Made by a program: the position numbers and the translations under genes. Below, one piece after another: positions 15,290 to 23,982 of a stretch of DNA of 64,000 bases (within the stretch, counting starts at the first letter, position 1; each line of letters opens with the position of its first letter). A model generated the notes under the pieces. That model did no database searches. It saw nothing but the letters and a program-made list of their open reading frames with translations, and was not told the origin of the DNA. Where the stretch lies: NCBI RefSeq assembly GCF_014202215.1, contig NZ_JACHGB010000003.1:310001-374000 (forward strand), in the 5' to 3' direction. This DNA is from Quisquiliibacterium transsilvanicum (GTDB lineage Bacteria; Pseudomonadota; Gammaproteobacteria; Burkholderiales; Burkholderiaceae_E).

Positions 15290-16708
15290 CTAAAGCTGGA
15301 ACGCCAGCCAGAGCACCAGGCCCTCGCCCACGTGGCGGGCCAGCCCGGCGGGCCGCGCCTCGTAGCGCGCGGCGCCGGCGGCCAGCGCGTCGATCCAGCC
15401 CGAGAAGCGCACGATGTCTTCCGGCGCGTAGAAGACGGTCATCAGCTCGTAATTCAGGAACAGGCTTCGGCTGTCGAGGTTCACCGACCCCGCCAGCGCC
15501 ATGTGCTCGTCGATCACCACGGCCTTGGCGTGGATCATCTGCGGCGACAGCCACAGCCGCGCGCCGGCGCGGGCCAGGTCGCGCATCGGGCGGTTGCGGG
15601 CGATGTCGGCGAGCCGGTGGTTGGAACGCGCCGGCATGACGAGGTCGACCGTGACGCCGCGGCGCGCGGCCATCACCAGCGCCGACAGCAGGCTCTCGTC
15701 CGGCACCAGGTAGGGGGTGACCGCGACGATGCGATCGCGCGCGCGGTGGAAGGACGTGACCAGCAGCGTGTGCACCGTGTCGTCCGCGTAGTCCGGGCCG
15801 CTGGGCAGCAGCTGCGCCGCGGGCGGCACGGTCGCCGCCGCAGGCCAGCCGTCGGGACCGGCGCCCGCGGGCCCCATCGCGGCCTGGCGCGGATCGAGCG
15901 CGAAGCGCCAGTCGGCGTCGAAGACCGCTGCCGCCTCCGCGGCGACGTCGCCCTGCAGGTCGAAGCTGAGGTCGACCCAGGCGGGCCGGCCGGACTCCCC
16001 CATGAAGTACTCGCCGGCAAGGTTGCGCCCGCCGCTCCAGAGCCAGCGCCCGTCGGCAACCACCAGCTTGCGGTGATTGCGCAGGTTGGTCCGCCCGCGC
16101 AGCGGCCACTTAAGCGGCGAGCGGAACGGCGGCACGAAGCGGACCACCTGCACCCCCTGCGCCTGCACCTCCGAGAAGTCGCGCCGCCCGCCCATCAGCG
16201 CCCCCACCCCGTCGACGATCAGCCGCACCTGCACGCCCTCCCGGGCGCGCTGACCCAGCCGATCGACCAGCTCTGAGGCGAAGCGGTCACGACCCAGGAT
16301 GAAGGTGCAGACATCCAGGCGCTCGCGCGCCGCCCCGATCACCTCGAACAGCGCCTGCGCCGCCTCGGCCCCGTCCCGGTGCACGCGAAGCGCTCGATAT
16401 CCGGCAGGCGGCGCCAGCCCCATCGAGGCGGTGAGCTGCTGCGCCCAGCGCGGCGCGATCGCGCCGTCCGCCTCCGCCCGGCGCGCGGGATGGCGCACCT
16501 GGGCCTTGGGCAGCTTGCGGGTGCCGAACAGCAGGTAGAGCGGCAGCCCCGCCTCCGGGACCAGCAGCAGCGCCAGCACCCAGCCCACCGCTGCGGACGG
16601 GTGCCTGCGCTGGTGCAGGGCGTGCGAGCCCACCGTGTAGACCAGCAGCCCGATCGCCGACAGCAGCCCGTGCAGCGGGAACCACTCGGCGAGCCCGGTC
16701 CAGGTCAC
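15290..16708 (-). CDS. cls: Cardiolipin synthase (ClsA-type, two HKD motifs)
   Basis: A 472-residue phospholipase D-superfamily enzyme that condenses phosphatidylglycerol to cardiolipin. Two N-terminal membrane segments (about residues 12-29 and 41-62) anchor it in the inner membrane. The two HKD catalytic motifs are complete: HRKLVVAD at about 212-219 with GGRNL, and HAKAVVID at about 393-400 with GSVNLDSRS. Length matches ClsA. The start is the Met before the first helix; the frame is open upstream only in divergent spacer. It ends about 100 bp from the convergent ABC gene. Confidence 0.93.
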   Translation of the reverse strand: MTWTGLAEWFPLHGLLSAIGLLVYTVGSHALHQRRHPSAAVGWVLALLLVPEAGLPLYLLFGTRKLPKAQVRHPARRAEADGAIAPRWAQQLTASMGLAPPAGYRALRVHRDGAEAAQALFEVIGAARERLDVCTFILGRDRFASELVDRLGQRAREGVQVRLIVDGVGALMGGRRDFSEVQAQGVQVVRFVPPFRSPLKWPLRGRTNLRNHRKLVVADGRWLWSGGRNLAGEYFMGESGRPAWVDLSFDLQGDVAAEAAAVFDADWRFALDPRQAAMGPAGAGPDGWPAAATVPPAAQLLPSGPDYADDTVHTLLVTSFHRARDRIVAVTPYLVPDESLLSALVMAARRGVTVDLVMPARSNHRLADIARNRPMRDLARAGARLWLSPQMIHAKAVVIDEHMALAGSVNLDSRSLFLNYELMTVFYAPEDIVRFSGWIDALAAGAARYEARPAGLARHVGEGLVLWLAFQL

Positions 16709-16830
16709 CGTGCGCGGGGGCTAAGGACGGCGCTGGGGCCGTTGGGCATGGCGACTCTCCCGATTCTGGCAGCTCAATCGGATGATATATGCTCATGGCC
16801 TCACCGAAGCGAGACAGAGAGACCACCGAA

Positions 16831-18006
16831 ATGGACCTGAATTACTCTGCAGAAGATCTCGCCTTCCGCGACGAAGTACGCGGTTGGCTCGACGCGAACA
16901 TCCCCGCCGACCTTCGCGAGAAGGTGCTCAACTACGAAGAGCTGGGCAAGGAAGACCTGCTGCGCTGGCACGGCATCCTGGCCAGGAAGGGCTGGGTCGC
17001 GCCCGCCTGGCCGGTGGAGCACGGCGGCACCGGCTGGAACGCCGTTCAGCGCTACATCTTCGAGGAAGAGTGCGCAGCCGCGGGCGCCCCGCCCATCGTC
17101 GCATTCGGCATGACGATGTGCGGCCCGGTGCTGATCCGCTTCGGCTCGGACGAGCAGAAGAAGCGTCACCTGCCCGGCATCTACAACGGCGAGGTGTTCT
17201 GGTGCCAGGGCTACTCCGAGCCCGGCTCCGGCTCGGACCTGGCATCGCTCAAGACCCGCGCCGAGCGCCAGGGCGATCACTACATCGTCAACGGCCAGAA
17301 GATCTGGACCACGCTCGGCCACTTCGGCGACTGGATCTTCTGCCTGGTCCGCACCGACCCCAATGCGAAGAAGCAGGAAGGCATCAGCTTCCTGCTGATC
17401 GACATGAACGCCCCCGGCATCACGGTGCGCCCGCTGATCCTCCTCGACGAGGGCCACGAGGTCAACGAGGTGTTCTTCGAGAACGTCAAGGTTCCCGCCG
17501 AGAACCTGGTCTACGAAGAGAACAAGGGCTGGACCGTCGCCAAGTACCTGCTGGGCCATGAGCGCCTGAACACCGGTCGCATCGGCGGCTCCAAGCGCGA
17601 GCTGGCCAAGCTCAAGGCGATGGCCGCCAAGGCCATGCGCAATGGCCGTCCGCTCGCCGAGGACACCCGCTTCGCCGACCGCCTGGCCCGCGTCGAGATC
17701 GAGCTGATGGCGCTGGAGGTGACCAACCTGCGCTTCCTCGACGAGATGATGCGCACCGGCAACATCGGCCCCGAAGTGGCGATGCTCAAGATCAAGGGCA
17801 CCGAGATCCAGCAGGCGCTCACCGAGCTGACGATGCAGGCGGCTGGCCCGATGGCGCAGGCCTTCAAACCGGTCGACTACGACGGCTTCGACGCCTTCAC
17901 CGCCTCGCTGGCGGCGCGCTACTTCAACTACCGCAAGACCTCGATCTACGCCGGCTCCAACGAGATCCAGCGCAACATCTACTCCAAGGCCGTTCTGGGC
18001 CTGTGA
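16831..18006 (+). CDS. Acyl-CoA dehydrogenase, larger partner (PimC-like)
   Basis: A 391-residue FAD-dependent acyl-CoA dehydrogenase. The FAD and substrate segments are CQGYSEPGSGSDLASLKT (about residues 130-147), GQKIWTT and the C-terminal YAGSNEIQRNIYSKAVLGL. LGHERLNTGRIGGSKREL marks the PimC-like branch used on dicarboxylyl- or pimeloyl-CoA-type substrates. The downstream smaller dehydrogenase probably forms a heteromer with it. The ATG of MDLNYSAEDLAF was chosen; an upstream in-frame start at 16789 adds 14 residues unlike the family. Confidence 0.92.
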   Translation: MDLNYSAEDLAFRDEVRGWLDANIPADLREKVLNYEELGKEDLLRWHGILARKGWVAPAWPVEHGGTGWNAVQRYIFEEECAAAGAPPIVAFGMTMCGPVLIRFGSDEQKKRHLPGIYNGEVFWCQGYSEPGSGSDLASLKTRAERQGDHYIVNGQKIWTTLGHFGDWIFCLVRTDPNAKKQEGISFLLIDMNAPGITVRPLILLDEGHEVNEVFFENVKVPAENLVYEENKGWTVAKYLLGHERLNTGRIGGSKRELAKLKAMAAKAMRNGRPLAEDTRFADRLARVEIELMALEVTNLRFLDEMMRTGNIGPEVAMLKIKGTEIQQALTELTMQAAGPMAQAFKPVDYDGFDAFTASLAARYFNYRKTSIYAGSNEIQRNIYSKAVLGL

Positions 18007-18023
18007 GCCGGGAGACAAGAACG

Positions 18024-19148
18024 ATGAACTTCCAACTGAACGACGAACAGCAGCAGCTCACCGACAGCCTCAAGCGCCTGCTCGACAGCCAGTACGACTT
18101 CGAGTCGCGCAAGAAGATCGTGGCGTCCGCCGAGGGCTACAGCCCGGCGCTGTGGAACACCTTCGCCGAGCTGGGCCTGCTGGGCCTGCCGCTGTCCGAG
18201 GAGGCCGGCGGTTTCGGCAGCCCGGCCGCGGAGATGGTCGGCGTGATGGAGGCGCTCGGCGAGGCGCTGGTGGTGGAGCCCTTCCTGGCGAGCACCTGCC
18301 TGGCGGGCCGCGTGCTTGACCGCGCCGGCAGCGAGGCGCAGAAGCAGGCGGTGCTGGCCGGCGCCGTCGAGGGAAAGATCCGCCTCGCGCTGGCTCACCA
18401 GGAGCGCGGCTCCAGCTTCGAGCTGGCCGTGGCTACCTCCGCCAAGCGCGATGGCGCCGGCTGGGTGCTCGACGGCGAAAAGGTGGTGGTGCTGGGCGCC
18501 CCGATGGCGGACAAGCTGGTGGTCTCCGCGCGCACTTCCGGCAAGCCGGGCGACACCGCCGGCCTGAGCCTCTTCGTGGTCGACGCCAAGGCTGCCGGCG
18601 TGAGCATGAAATCCTATCGGACCCAGGACAGCATGCGCGCCGCTGACGTCACGCTCAAGGGCGTGAAGGTCGGTGCCGACGCGCTGGTGGGCGCCGAGGG
18701 CGGCGGCTTCGAGCCCCTGGACGAGGCGCTTGACTTCGCCTCGGCGATGCTCTGCGCCGAGGCCGTGGGCGCGATGAAGTTCGCCTGCGAGACCACGCTG
18801 GACTACCTGAAGACCCGCAAGCAGTTCGGCGTCACGCTGGGCTCCTTCCAGGCGCTGCAGCACCGGCTGGTGGACATGAACGTGGCCACCGAGCAGGCCC
18901 GCTCGATCACCTTCCTGGCCTGCGCCAGGCTGGACACCGGCGACGCAGCGGAGCGCCGGCGCACCGTTGCCGCGGCCCGCGTGAAGATCGCCGACAACGC
19001 CCGCCTGGTGGGCCAGGAGGCGATCCAGCTGCACGGCGGCATGGGCATGACCCTGGAGATGAAGGTGAGCCACGCCTTCAAGCGCCTGACCATGATCGGC
19101 CAGAGCTTCGGCGACGCCGACTACTACCTGGCTCGTTTCGCGGCCTGA
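18024..19148 (+). CDS. Acyl-CoA dehydrogenase, smaller partner (PimD-like)
   Basis: A 374-residue acyl-CoA dehydrogenase. N-terminal MNFQLNDEQQQLTDSLKRLL, GLPLSEEAGGFG, and C-terminal QLHGGMGMTLEMKVSHAFKRL are conserved. The final HGGMGMT takes the place of the usual terminal G-x-N-E motif, as in PimD-type subunits. Shine-Dalgarno GGGAGA precedes the ATG by 7 nt, and the gene follows its larger partner after 17 bp. The pair probably acts in oxidation of dicarboxylic or long acyl-CoAs; the true substrate is unknown. Confidence 0.9.
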   Translation: MNFQLNDEQQQLTDSLKRLLDSQYDFESRKKIVASAEGYSPALWNTFAELGLLGLPLSEEAGGFGSPAAEMVGVMEALGEALVVEPFLASTCLAGRVLDRAGSEAQKQAVLAGAVEGKIRLALAHQERGSSFELAVATSAKRDGAGWVLDGEKVVVLGAPMADKLVVSARTSGKPGDTAGLSLFVVDAKAAGVSMKSYRTQDSMRAADVTLKGVKVGADALVGAEGGGFEPLDEALDFASAMLCAEAVGAMKFACETTLDYLKTRKQFGVTLGSFQALQHRLVDMNVATEQARSITFLACARLDTGDAAERRRTVAAARVKIADNARLVGQEAIQLHGGMGMTLEMKVSHAFKRLTMIGQSFGDADYYLARFAA

Positions 19149-19234
19149 TGGCCCGCCCGGCCCCGCGCCGCAGCGCGGGGCCGGACGCTGCCGACACTCC
19201 TTCGCCGCCCCGGCAAGTGCGTCGTCGTCACACG

Positions 19235-19252
19235 ATGACAAGACGATGACAC
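19235..19252 (-). promoter_or_regulatory. Second, inverted Pho box upstream of pstS
   Basis: Read on the minus strand, two near-CTGTCAT half-sites (GTGTCAT and TTGTCAT) lie 11 bp apart around a CGTC spacer, matching 12 of 14 half-site positions. It lies on the far side of the homopyrimidine array from the main Pho box. PhoB may bind both. Confidence 0.55.
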
Positions 19253-19257
19253 CCGCG

Positions 19258-19328
19258 CTCTCCCTTCCCTCTTCCCTCTTCCCTCTTCCCTCTTCCCTCT
19301 TCCCTCTTCCCTCTTCCCTCTTCCCTCT
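19258..19328. repeat. 71-bp homopyrimidine tract with nine CTTCCCT heptads
   Basis: Nine perfect CTTCCCT units fill 19264-19326, and the uninterrupted pyrimidine run covers 19258-19328. The last unit abuts the pstS Pho box exactly at 19327. Such mirror-type purine-pyrimidine DNA can form a triplex and is prone to slippage. Confidence 0.93.
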
Positions 19329-19344
19329 GTCATAAAGCCGTCAC
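19327..19344 (+). promoter_or_regulatory. Pho box of the pst operon
   Basis: CTGTCATAAAGCCGTCAC matches the PhoB-binding consensus: first half-site 7 of 7, A-rich 4-bp spacer, second half-site 6 of 7. A weak -10 (TAGCCT, 19355-19360) follows after 10 bp, the normal spacing when PhoB replaces the -35. The pstS start is 48 bp further on. Confidence 0.87.
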
Positions 19345-19392
19345 ACGCGACGCTTAGCCTGCGCGCTCAACTCCTCGAAAGGGAAAGAACGC

Positions 19393-20433
19393 ATGAGCAC
19401 GATCACCCGACTTCTCGCTGGCAGCGTCCTCTCGCTGTCGGCCGTCCTCTCCGCCCAGGCGGCCGACATCACCGGCGCCGGCGCCACCTTCCCCGCCCCG
19501 GTCTACGCCAAATGGGCCGAAGCCTACAAGGCGGCAACGAACAACAGCCTGAACTACCAGGCCATCGGCTCGGGCGGCGGCGTCAAGCAGATCCTGTCGA
19601 AGACGGTCGATTTCGGCGCCAGCGACGACCCCACCAAGGGCGAGGACCTCGCCAAGAACAACCTGCTGCAGTTCCCGGCGGTCATCGGCGGCATCGTGCC
19701 GGTGGTGAACCTGCCCGGCATCGCCCCAGGTCAGATGAAGCTCGACGGCAAGGTGCTGGCCGCGATCTTCCGCGGCGCCATCACCAAGTGGAACGACCCG
19801 GCGATCGCCGCCCTGAACGCCGGCGTCAAGCTGCCGTCGGATCCGATCACCCTGGTCTACCGTTCCGACTCCTCGGGCACGACCGCGGGCTTCACCTACT
19901 ACCTCGATGAGGTGGATCCCGAGTTCAAGAAGGCTGTTGGCGCAGGCAAGACCGTGAACTGGGCGAGCGGCGTGGGCGGCAAGGGCAACGCGGGCGTCGC
20001 CGCCAACGTGACCAAGATCGCCGGTTCGGTGGGCTACGTGGAATACGCGTACGCCAAGCAGAACAAGATGACGCACGTGGCGATGATCAACAAGGCCGGC
20101 AAGACCGTGCAGCCCGACGACACCGCCTTCGCCGCGGCTGCCGACGGCGCCGACTGGTCCAAGGCCCCGGGCTTCGGGATCAGCCTGAACAACCAGGCGA
20201 ACGAGAAGGCCTGGCCGATCACGTCCGCGACCTACATCCTGATGCACAAGGTTGCCGACAAGCCGGCGCAGTCCGCCGAGGCGCTGAAGTTCTTCCGCTG
20301 GGCATTGAACAGCGGCCAGAAGCTTGCGCTCGATCTCGACTACGTGCCGCTGCCCGCCAGCCTGGTCAAGCAGGTCGAAGCCACCTGGGCGGGGATCAAG
20401 GACGCTTCCGGCAAGCCTGTTCTGGGCAATTGA
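19393..20433 (+). CDS. pstS: Phosphate-binding periplasmic protein PstS
   Basis: A 346-residue high-affinity phosphate-binding protein of the Pst ABC importer. A signal peptide ends in VLSAQA at about residue 23, giving mature ADITGAGATFPAPVYAKW, the usual PstS opening. Phosphate-binding segments are GSGGGVKQ, DFGASDDP and YRSDSSGTTAGFTYYL. Shine-Dalgarno GGGAAAG precedes the ATG. It is the first gene of pstSCAB-phoU behind a Pho box, so expression should rise under phosphate limitation. Confidence 0.97.
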   Translation: MSTITRLLAGSVLSLSAVLSAQAADITGAGATFPAPVYAKWAEAYKAATNNSLNYQAIGSGGGVKQILSKTVDFGASDDPTKGEDLAKNNLLQFPAVIGGIVPVVNLPGIAPGQMKLDGKVLAAIFRGAITKWNDPAIAALNAGVKLPSDPITLVYRSDSSGTTAGFTYYLDEVDPEFKKAVGAGKTVNWASGVGGKGNAGVAANVTKIAGSVGYVEYAYAKQNKMTHVAMINKAGKTVQPDDTAFAAAADGADWSKAPGFGISLNNQANEKAWPITSATYILMHKVADKPAQSAEALKFFRWALNSGQKLALDLDYVPLPASLVKQVEATWAGIKDASGKPVLGN

Positions 20434-20462
20434 GCGGTCCGGCGCCCGCCGGAACCCGTCTC

Positions 20463-20491
20463 GCGGCGGAGCCAGCAAACGGCTCCGCCGC
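20463..20491 (+). terminator. pstS-pstC intergenic hairpin (attenuator or mRNA stabiliser)
   Basis: GCGGCGGAGCC and GGCTCCGCCGC form a perfect 11-bp stem with a 7-nt loop, followed by TTCGTTT rather than a full U-tract. In pst operons such a structure commonly raises pstS product above the membrane subunits by partial termination or by blocking 3' decay. Confidence 0.7.
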
Positions 20492-20526
20492 TTCGTTTCC
20501 AATAAAATTCCAGGGAACGATCCCCG

Positions 20527-21537
20527 ATGAACCATCTGGCGGACGCATCCACCAACGCGCTGGCACCTGCGCGCGAAATCGAACATGCGAAGAGTTCCAT
20601 GAACCAGGACGCCATCGCCGCACGGATCCGCACCTTCGCCAGGCAGGACCGCATCTTCCTGGGGATCACCTTCAGCTTCGCTGCGCTGGTGCTCGTGGTG
20701 CTGATGGGGATCATGGTGTCCCTGGTCATCGAGGCCTGGCCCGCGCTGCGCGAATACGGCCCCACCTTCGTGATCGGCACCAAGTGGAGCCCCGCCGACG
20801 ACGTCTACGGCGCGGTCATCGCCATCTACGGCACCCTGGTCACCTCCGCCATCGCCCTGCTGATCGCGGTGCCGATCAGCTTCGGCATCGCGGTATTCCT
20901 CACCGAGACCTGCCCGCTGAAGCTGCGCCGCCCTCTGGGCACGGCCATCGAGCTGCTCGCTGGCGTGCCTTCGATCATCTACGGCTTCTGGGGCCTGTTC
21001 GTGCTTGCTCCGCTGTTCCAGGAGTACGTGCAGCCGCTGTTCATCGCCACCGGGCTGCCGCTGTTCGCCGGACCGCCGCTGGGCATCGGCGTGTTCACCG
21101 CCGGCCTGGTGCTCTCGCTGATGGTCATCCCGTTCGTCGCCTCGGTGATGCGCGACGTCTTCGAGACGGTGCCTCCGGTGCTCAAGGAGTCCGCCTACGG
21201 CATTGGCTGCACCACCTGGGAGGTGGTGCGCAACATCGTGCTTCCGTACACGCGCATCGGCGTCATCGGCGGCATCATGCTCGGCCTGGGCCGGGCGCTC
21301 GGCGAGACGATGGCGGTCACCTTCGTGATCGGCAACGCCAACCGGATGGCCAGCAGCCTGTTCGCGCCCGGCAACTCGATCGCGTCCACGCTGGCCAACG
21401 AATTCGCGGAGGCCGACCCGGCGCTGCACATCCCGTCGCTGTTCGCGCTCGGGCTGCTGCTCTTCCTCATCACCTTCGTGGTGCTCGGACTTGCCAAGTG
21501 GCTCACCGAGCGCAGCGCGATGCGCGCCGGCAACTGA
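20527..21537 (+). CDS. pstC: Phosphate ABC transporter permease PstC
   Basis: A 336-residue inner-membrane permease with six expected membrane segments. The ABC-permease EAA loop is visible ([23 protein letters not shown], about residues 218-240), as is the family segment [20 protein letters not shown]. An in-frame ATG at 20599 ([10 protein letters not shown]) is an alternative start and closer to many homologues; the upstream one has AGGGAA at workable spacing. It pairs with PstA and follows the intergenic hairpin behind pstS. Confidence 0.96.
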   Translation: MNHLADASTNALAPAREIEHAKSSMNQDAIAARIRTFARQDRIFLGITFSFAALVLVVLMGIMVSLVIEAWPALREYGPTFVIGTKWSPADDVYGAVIAIYGTLVTSAIALLIAVPISFGIAVFLTETCPLKLRRPLGTAIELLAGVPSIIYGFWGLFVLAPLFQEYVQPLFIATGLPLFAGPPLGIGVFTAGLVLSLMVIPFVASVMRDVFETVPPVLKESAYGIGCTTWEVVRNIVLPYTRIGVIGGIMLGLGRALGETMAVTFVIGNANRMASSLFAPGNSIASTLANEFAEADPALHIPSLFALGLLLFLITFVVLGLAKWLTERSAMRAGN

Positions 21538-21548
21538 GGACGACCCCA

Positions 21549-22397
21549 ATGGACAAGGGCATCTACAGCCGCCGCAAGGTCGTGAACGCCATGGGCATGG
21601 GCCTGTCCGGCCTGTCGATGGTGCTGGGCCTGGCGGCGCTGACCTGGATCCTCTGGACCCTGTTCTACAAGGGCCTGGGCGCGTTCAGCGCGGACTTCTT
21701 CCTGAAATCCACCCCCGCACCGGGCACCGAAGGCGGCGGGCTGGCCAACGCCATCGTCGGCAGCCTGATGATGGTCGGCATCACCACGATCATCGCCACG
21801 CCGATCGGCATCCTCGCCGGCATCTACCTCGCCGAATTCGGCAAGCGCTCGCGCTTCGGCGCGATCACCCGCTTCGTCACCGACATCATGCTGTCGGCGC
21901 CGTCGATCGTGATCGGCCTGTTCGTCTACGCGGTGGCGGTCGCCACGGTGAAGCACTTCTCGGGATGGGCCGGATCGATCGCGCTCGGCCTGATCGCGGT
22001 GCCGGTGATCGTGCGCACCACGGAAAACATGCTGAACCTGGTGCCCGGCAGCCTGCGCGAGGCTGCCTTCGCGCTGGGCGCGCCGCGCTGGAAGGTGAGC
22101 CTGTCGGTGACGCTGCGCGCGGTCCGCGGCGGCGTGATCACCGGCGTGCTGCTCGCGGTGGCGCGCATCATCGGCGAGACCGCGCCGCTGCTGTTCACCG
22201 CGCTGAACAACCAGTTCTTCAACGCCGACATGTCCAAGCCGATGGCCAACCTGCCGGTCGTCATCTACAACTTCGCGATGAGCCCCTACGAAAACTGGCA
22301 GGACCTCGCCTGGGGCGGCGCCGCGCTGATCGCGCTGATCGTCCTGGCGATCAACATCGCCGCCCGCGTCCTGTTCCGCGAAAAAGTCCAGGCCTGA
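21549..22397 (+). CDS. pstA: Phosphate ABC transporter permease PstA
   Basis: A 282-residue permease partner of PstC. About six membrane segments are visible, with the conserved [13 protein letters not shown] and the EAA-type loop [23 protein letters not shown] (about residues 178-200). It follows pstC after 11 bp. The ATG ([13 protein letters not shown]) was chosen as the first start after the pstC stop; the frame is open upstream through pstC but not used. Confidence 0.96.
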   Translation: MDKGIYSRRKVVNAMGMGLSGLSMVLGLAALTWILWTLFYKGLGAFSADFFLKSTPAPGTEGGGLANAIVGSLMMVGITTIIATPIGILAGIYLAEFGKRSRFGAITRFVTDIMLSAPSIVIGLFVYAVAVATVKHFSGWAGSIALGLIAVPVIVRTTENMLNLVPGSLREAAFALGAPRWKVSLSVTLRAVRGGVITGVLLAVARIIGETAPLLFTALNNQFFNADMSKPMANLPVVIYNFAMSPYENWQDLAWGGAALIALIVLAINIAARVLFREKVQA

Positions 22398-22419
22398 CGA
22401 CCGGGATCCACGAGCCGCC

Positions 22420-23205
<786 letters not shown>

Positions 23206-23233
23206 CCCCGGCCTGCGCGAGGAGACGAACGCG

Positions 23234-23929
23234 ATGTCAAACGAACACACCTACAGGCCCTTCGACACCGACATCGAGCGGCTGCGCAGCGCGGTCACCG
23301 TGATGGGCGGCCTGGTGGAGCGGCAGATCGAGCGCGCGGTCAGCGCGGCGCTCGAGCGCGACCTCGAGCTGGTGACCAGGGTGCTCACCGACGAGGCGTC
23401 GGTGAACCAGCTTCACCTCGAGACCGACCTGCGCTGCAACCAGATCATCGCCAGGCGCCAGCCGATCGCGATCGACCTGCGCGAGGTGATCGCGGTGATC
23501 CACATGATCAATGACCTGGAGCGCATCGGCGACGAGGCCAAGAAGATCGCGAAGAAGGTCCGCAACATCCTGGACACCACGGCGCAGGTCCCCCATGACC
23601 GGGTGCGCCTGATGTCGGAGATGGTGATCGAGATGCTGCGCCGCGCGATCGACTCCTTCGTTCGCCAGGACAGCGAGGCCGCCAAGGCGGTGGTCGCCAG
23701 CGACAAGGAGGTCGACCTGCTGCGCGACGAGCTCACTGCCGGGCTGACGCAGCGGCTGAGCGACCACCTCGTGCCTGTGGCGCCGGCGCTGACCATGATC
23801 TTCATGGTGCAGTCGATCGAGCGCATCGGCGACCATGCCAAGAACATCGCTGAATACGTCGTCCACATCGTCGAGGGCGTGGACCTGCGCTACAAATCCT
23901 CGCGCGCGAACGCCTCTGGCGACGCCTGA
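23234..23929 (+). CDS. phoU: Phosphate signalling protein PhoU
   Basis: A 231-residue helical protein with two PhoU repeats. The metal-binding motif appears in both halves: DLERIGDEAKKIAKKV (about residues 96-111) and SIERIGDHAKNIAEYV (about 196-211). PhoU links the Pst transporter to the PhoR kinase and prevents Pho-regulon activation in high phosphate. It is the last gene of the operon; phoB and phoR are not in the window. Shine-Dalgarno GAGGAGA lies upstream. Confidence 0.97.
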   Translation: MSNEHTYRPFDTDIERLRSAVTVMGGLVERQIERAVSAALERDLELVTRVLTDEASVNQLHLETDLRCNQIIARRQPIAIDLREVIAVIHMINDLERIGDEAKKIAKKVRNILDTTAQVPHDRVRLMSEMVIEMLRRAIDSFVRQDSEAAKAVVASDKEVDLLRDELTAGLTQRLSDHLVPVAPALTMIFMVQSIERIGDHAKNIAEYVVHIVEGVDLRYKSSRANASGDA

Positions 23930-23937
23930 CGGACTCT

Positions 23938-23961
23938 CCGGGCGCCGCCTCCGGCGCCCGG
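23938..23961. terminator. Bidirectional hairpin between phoU and mgtE
   Basis: CCGGGCGCCG and CGGCGCCCGG form a perfect 10-bp stem with a 4-nt loop (CCTC), just behind the phoU stop and before the convergent mgtE end. No T-tract follows on either strand, so it may act with Rho or as an RNA-end stabiliser. Confidence 0.6.
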
Positions 23962-23982
23962 CCGCTCGACGCGCGGCCGTGG

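Noticed and set aside
19124-19333. Gly-Arg-Glu repeat protein on the minus strand
   Set aside because: It is a translation of the CTTCCCT heptad array and its flanks, with no ribosome site or family.
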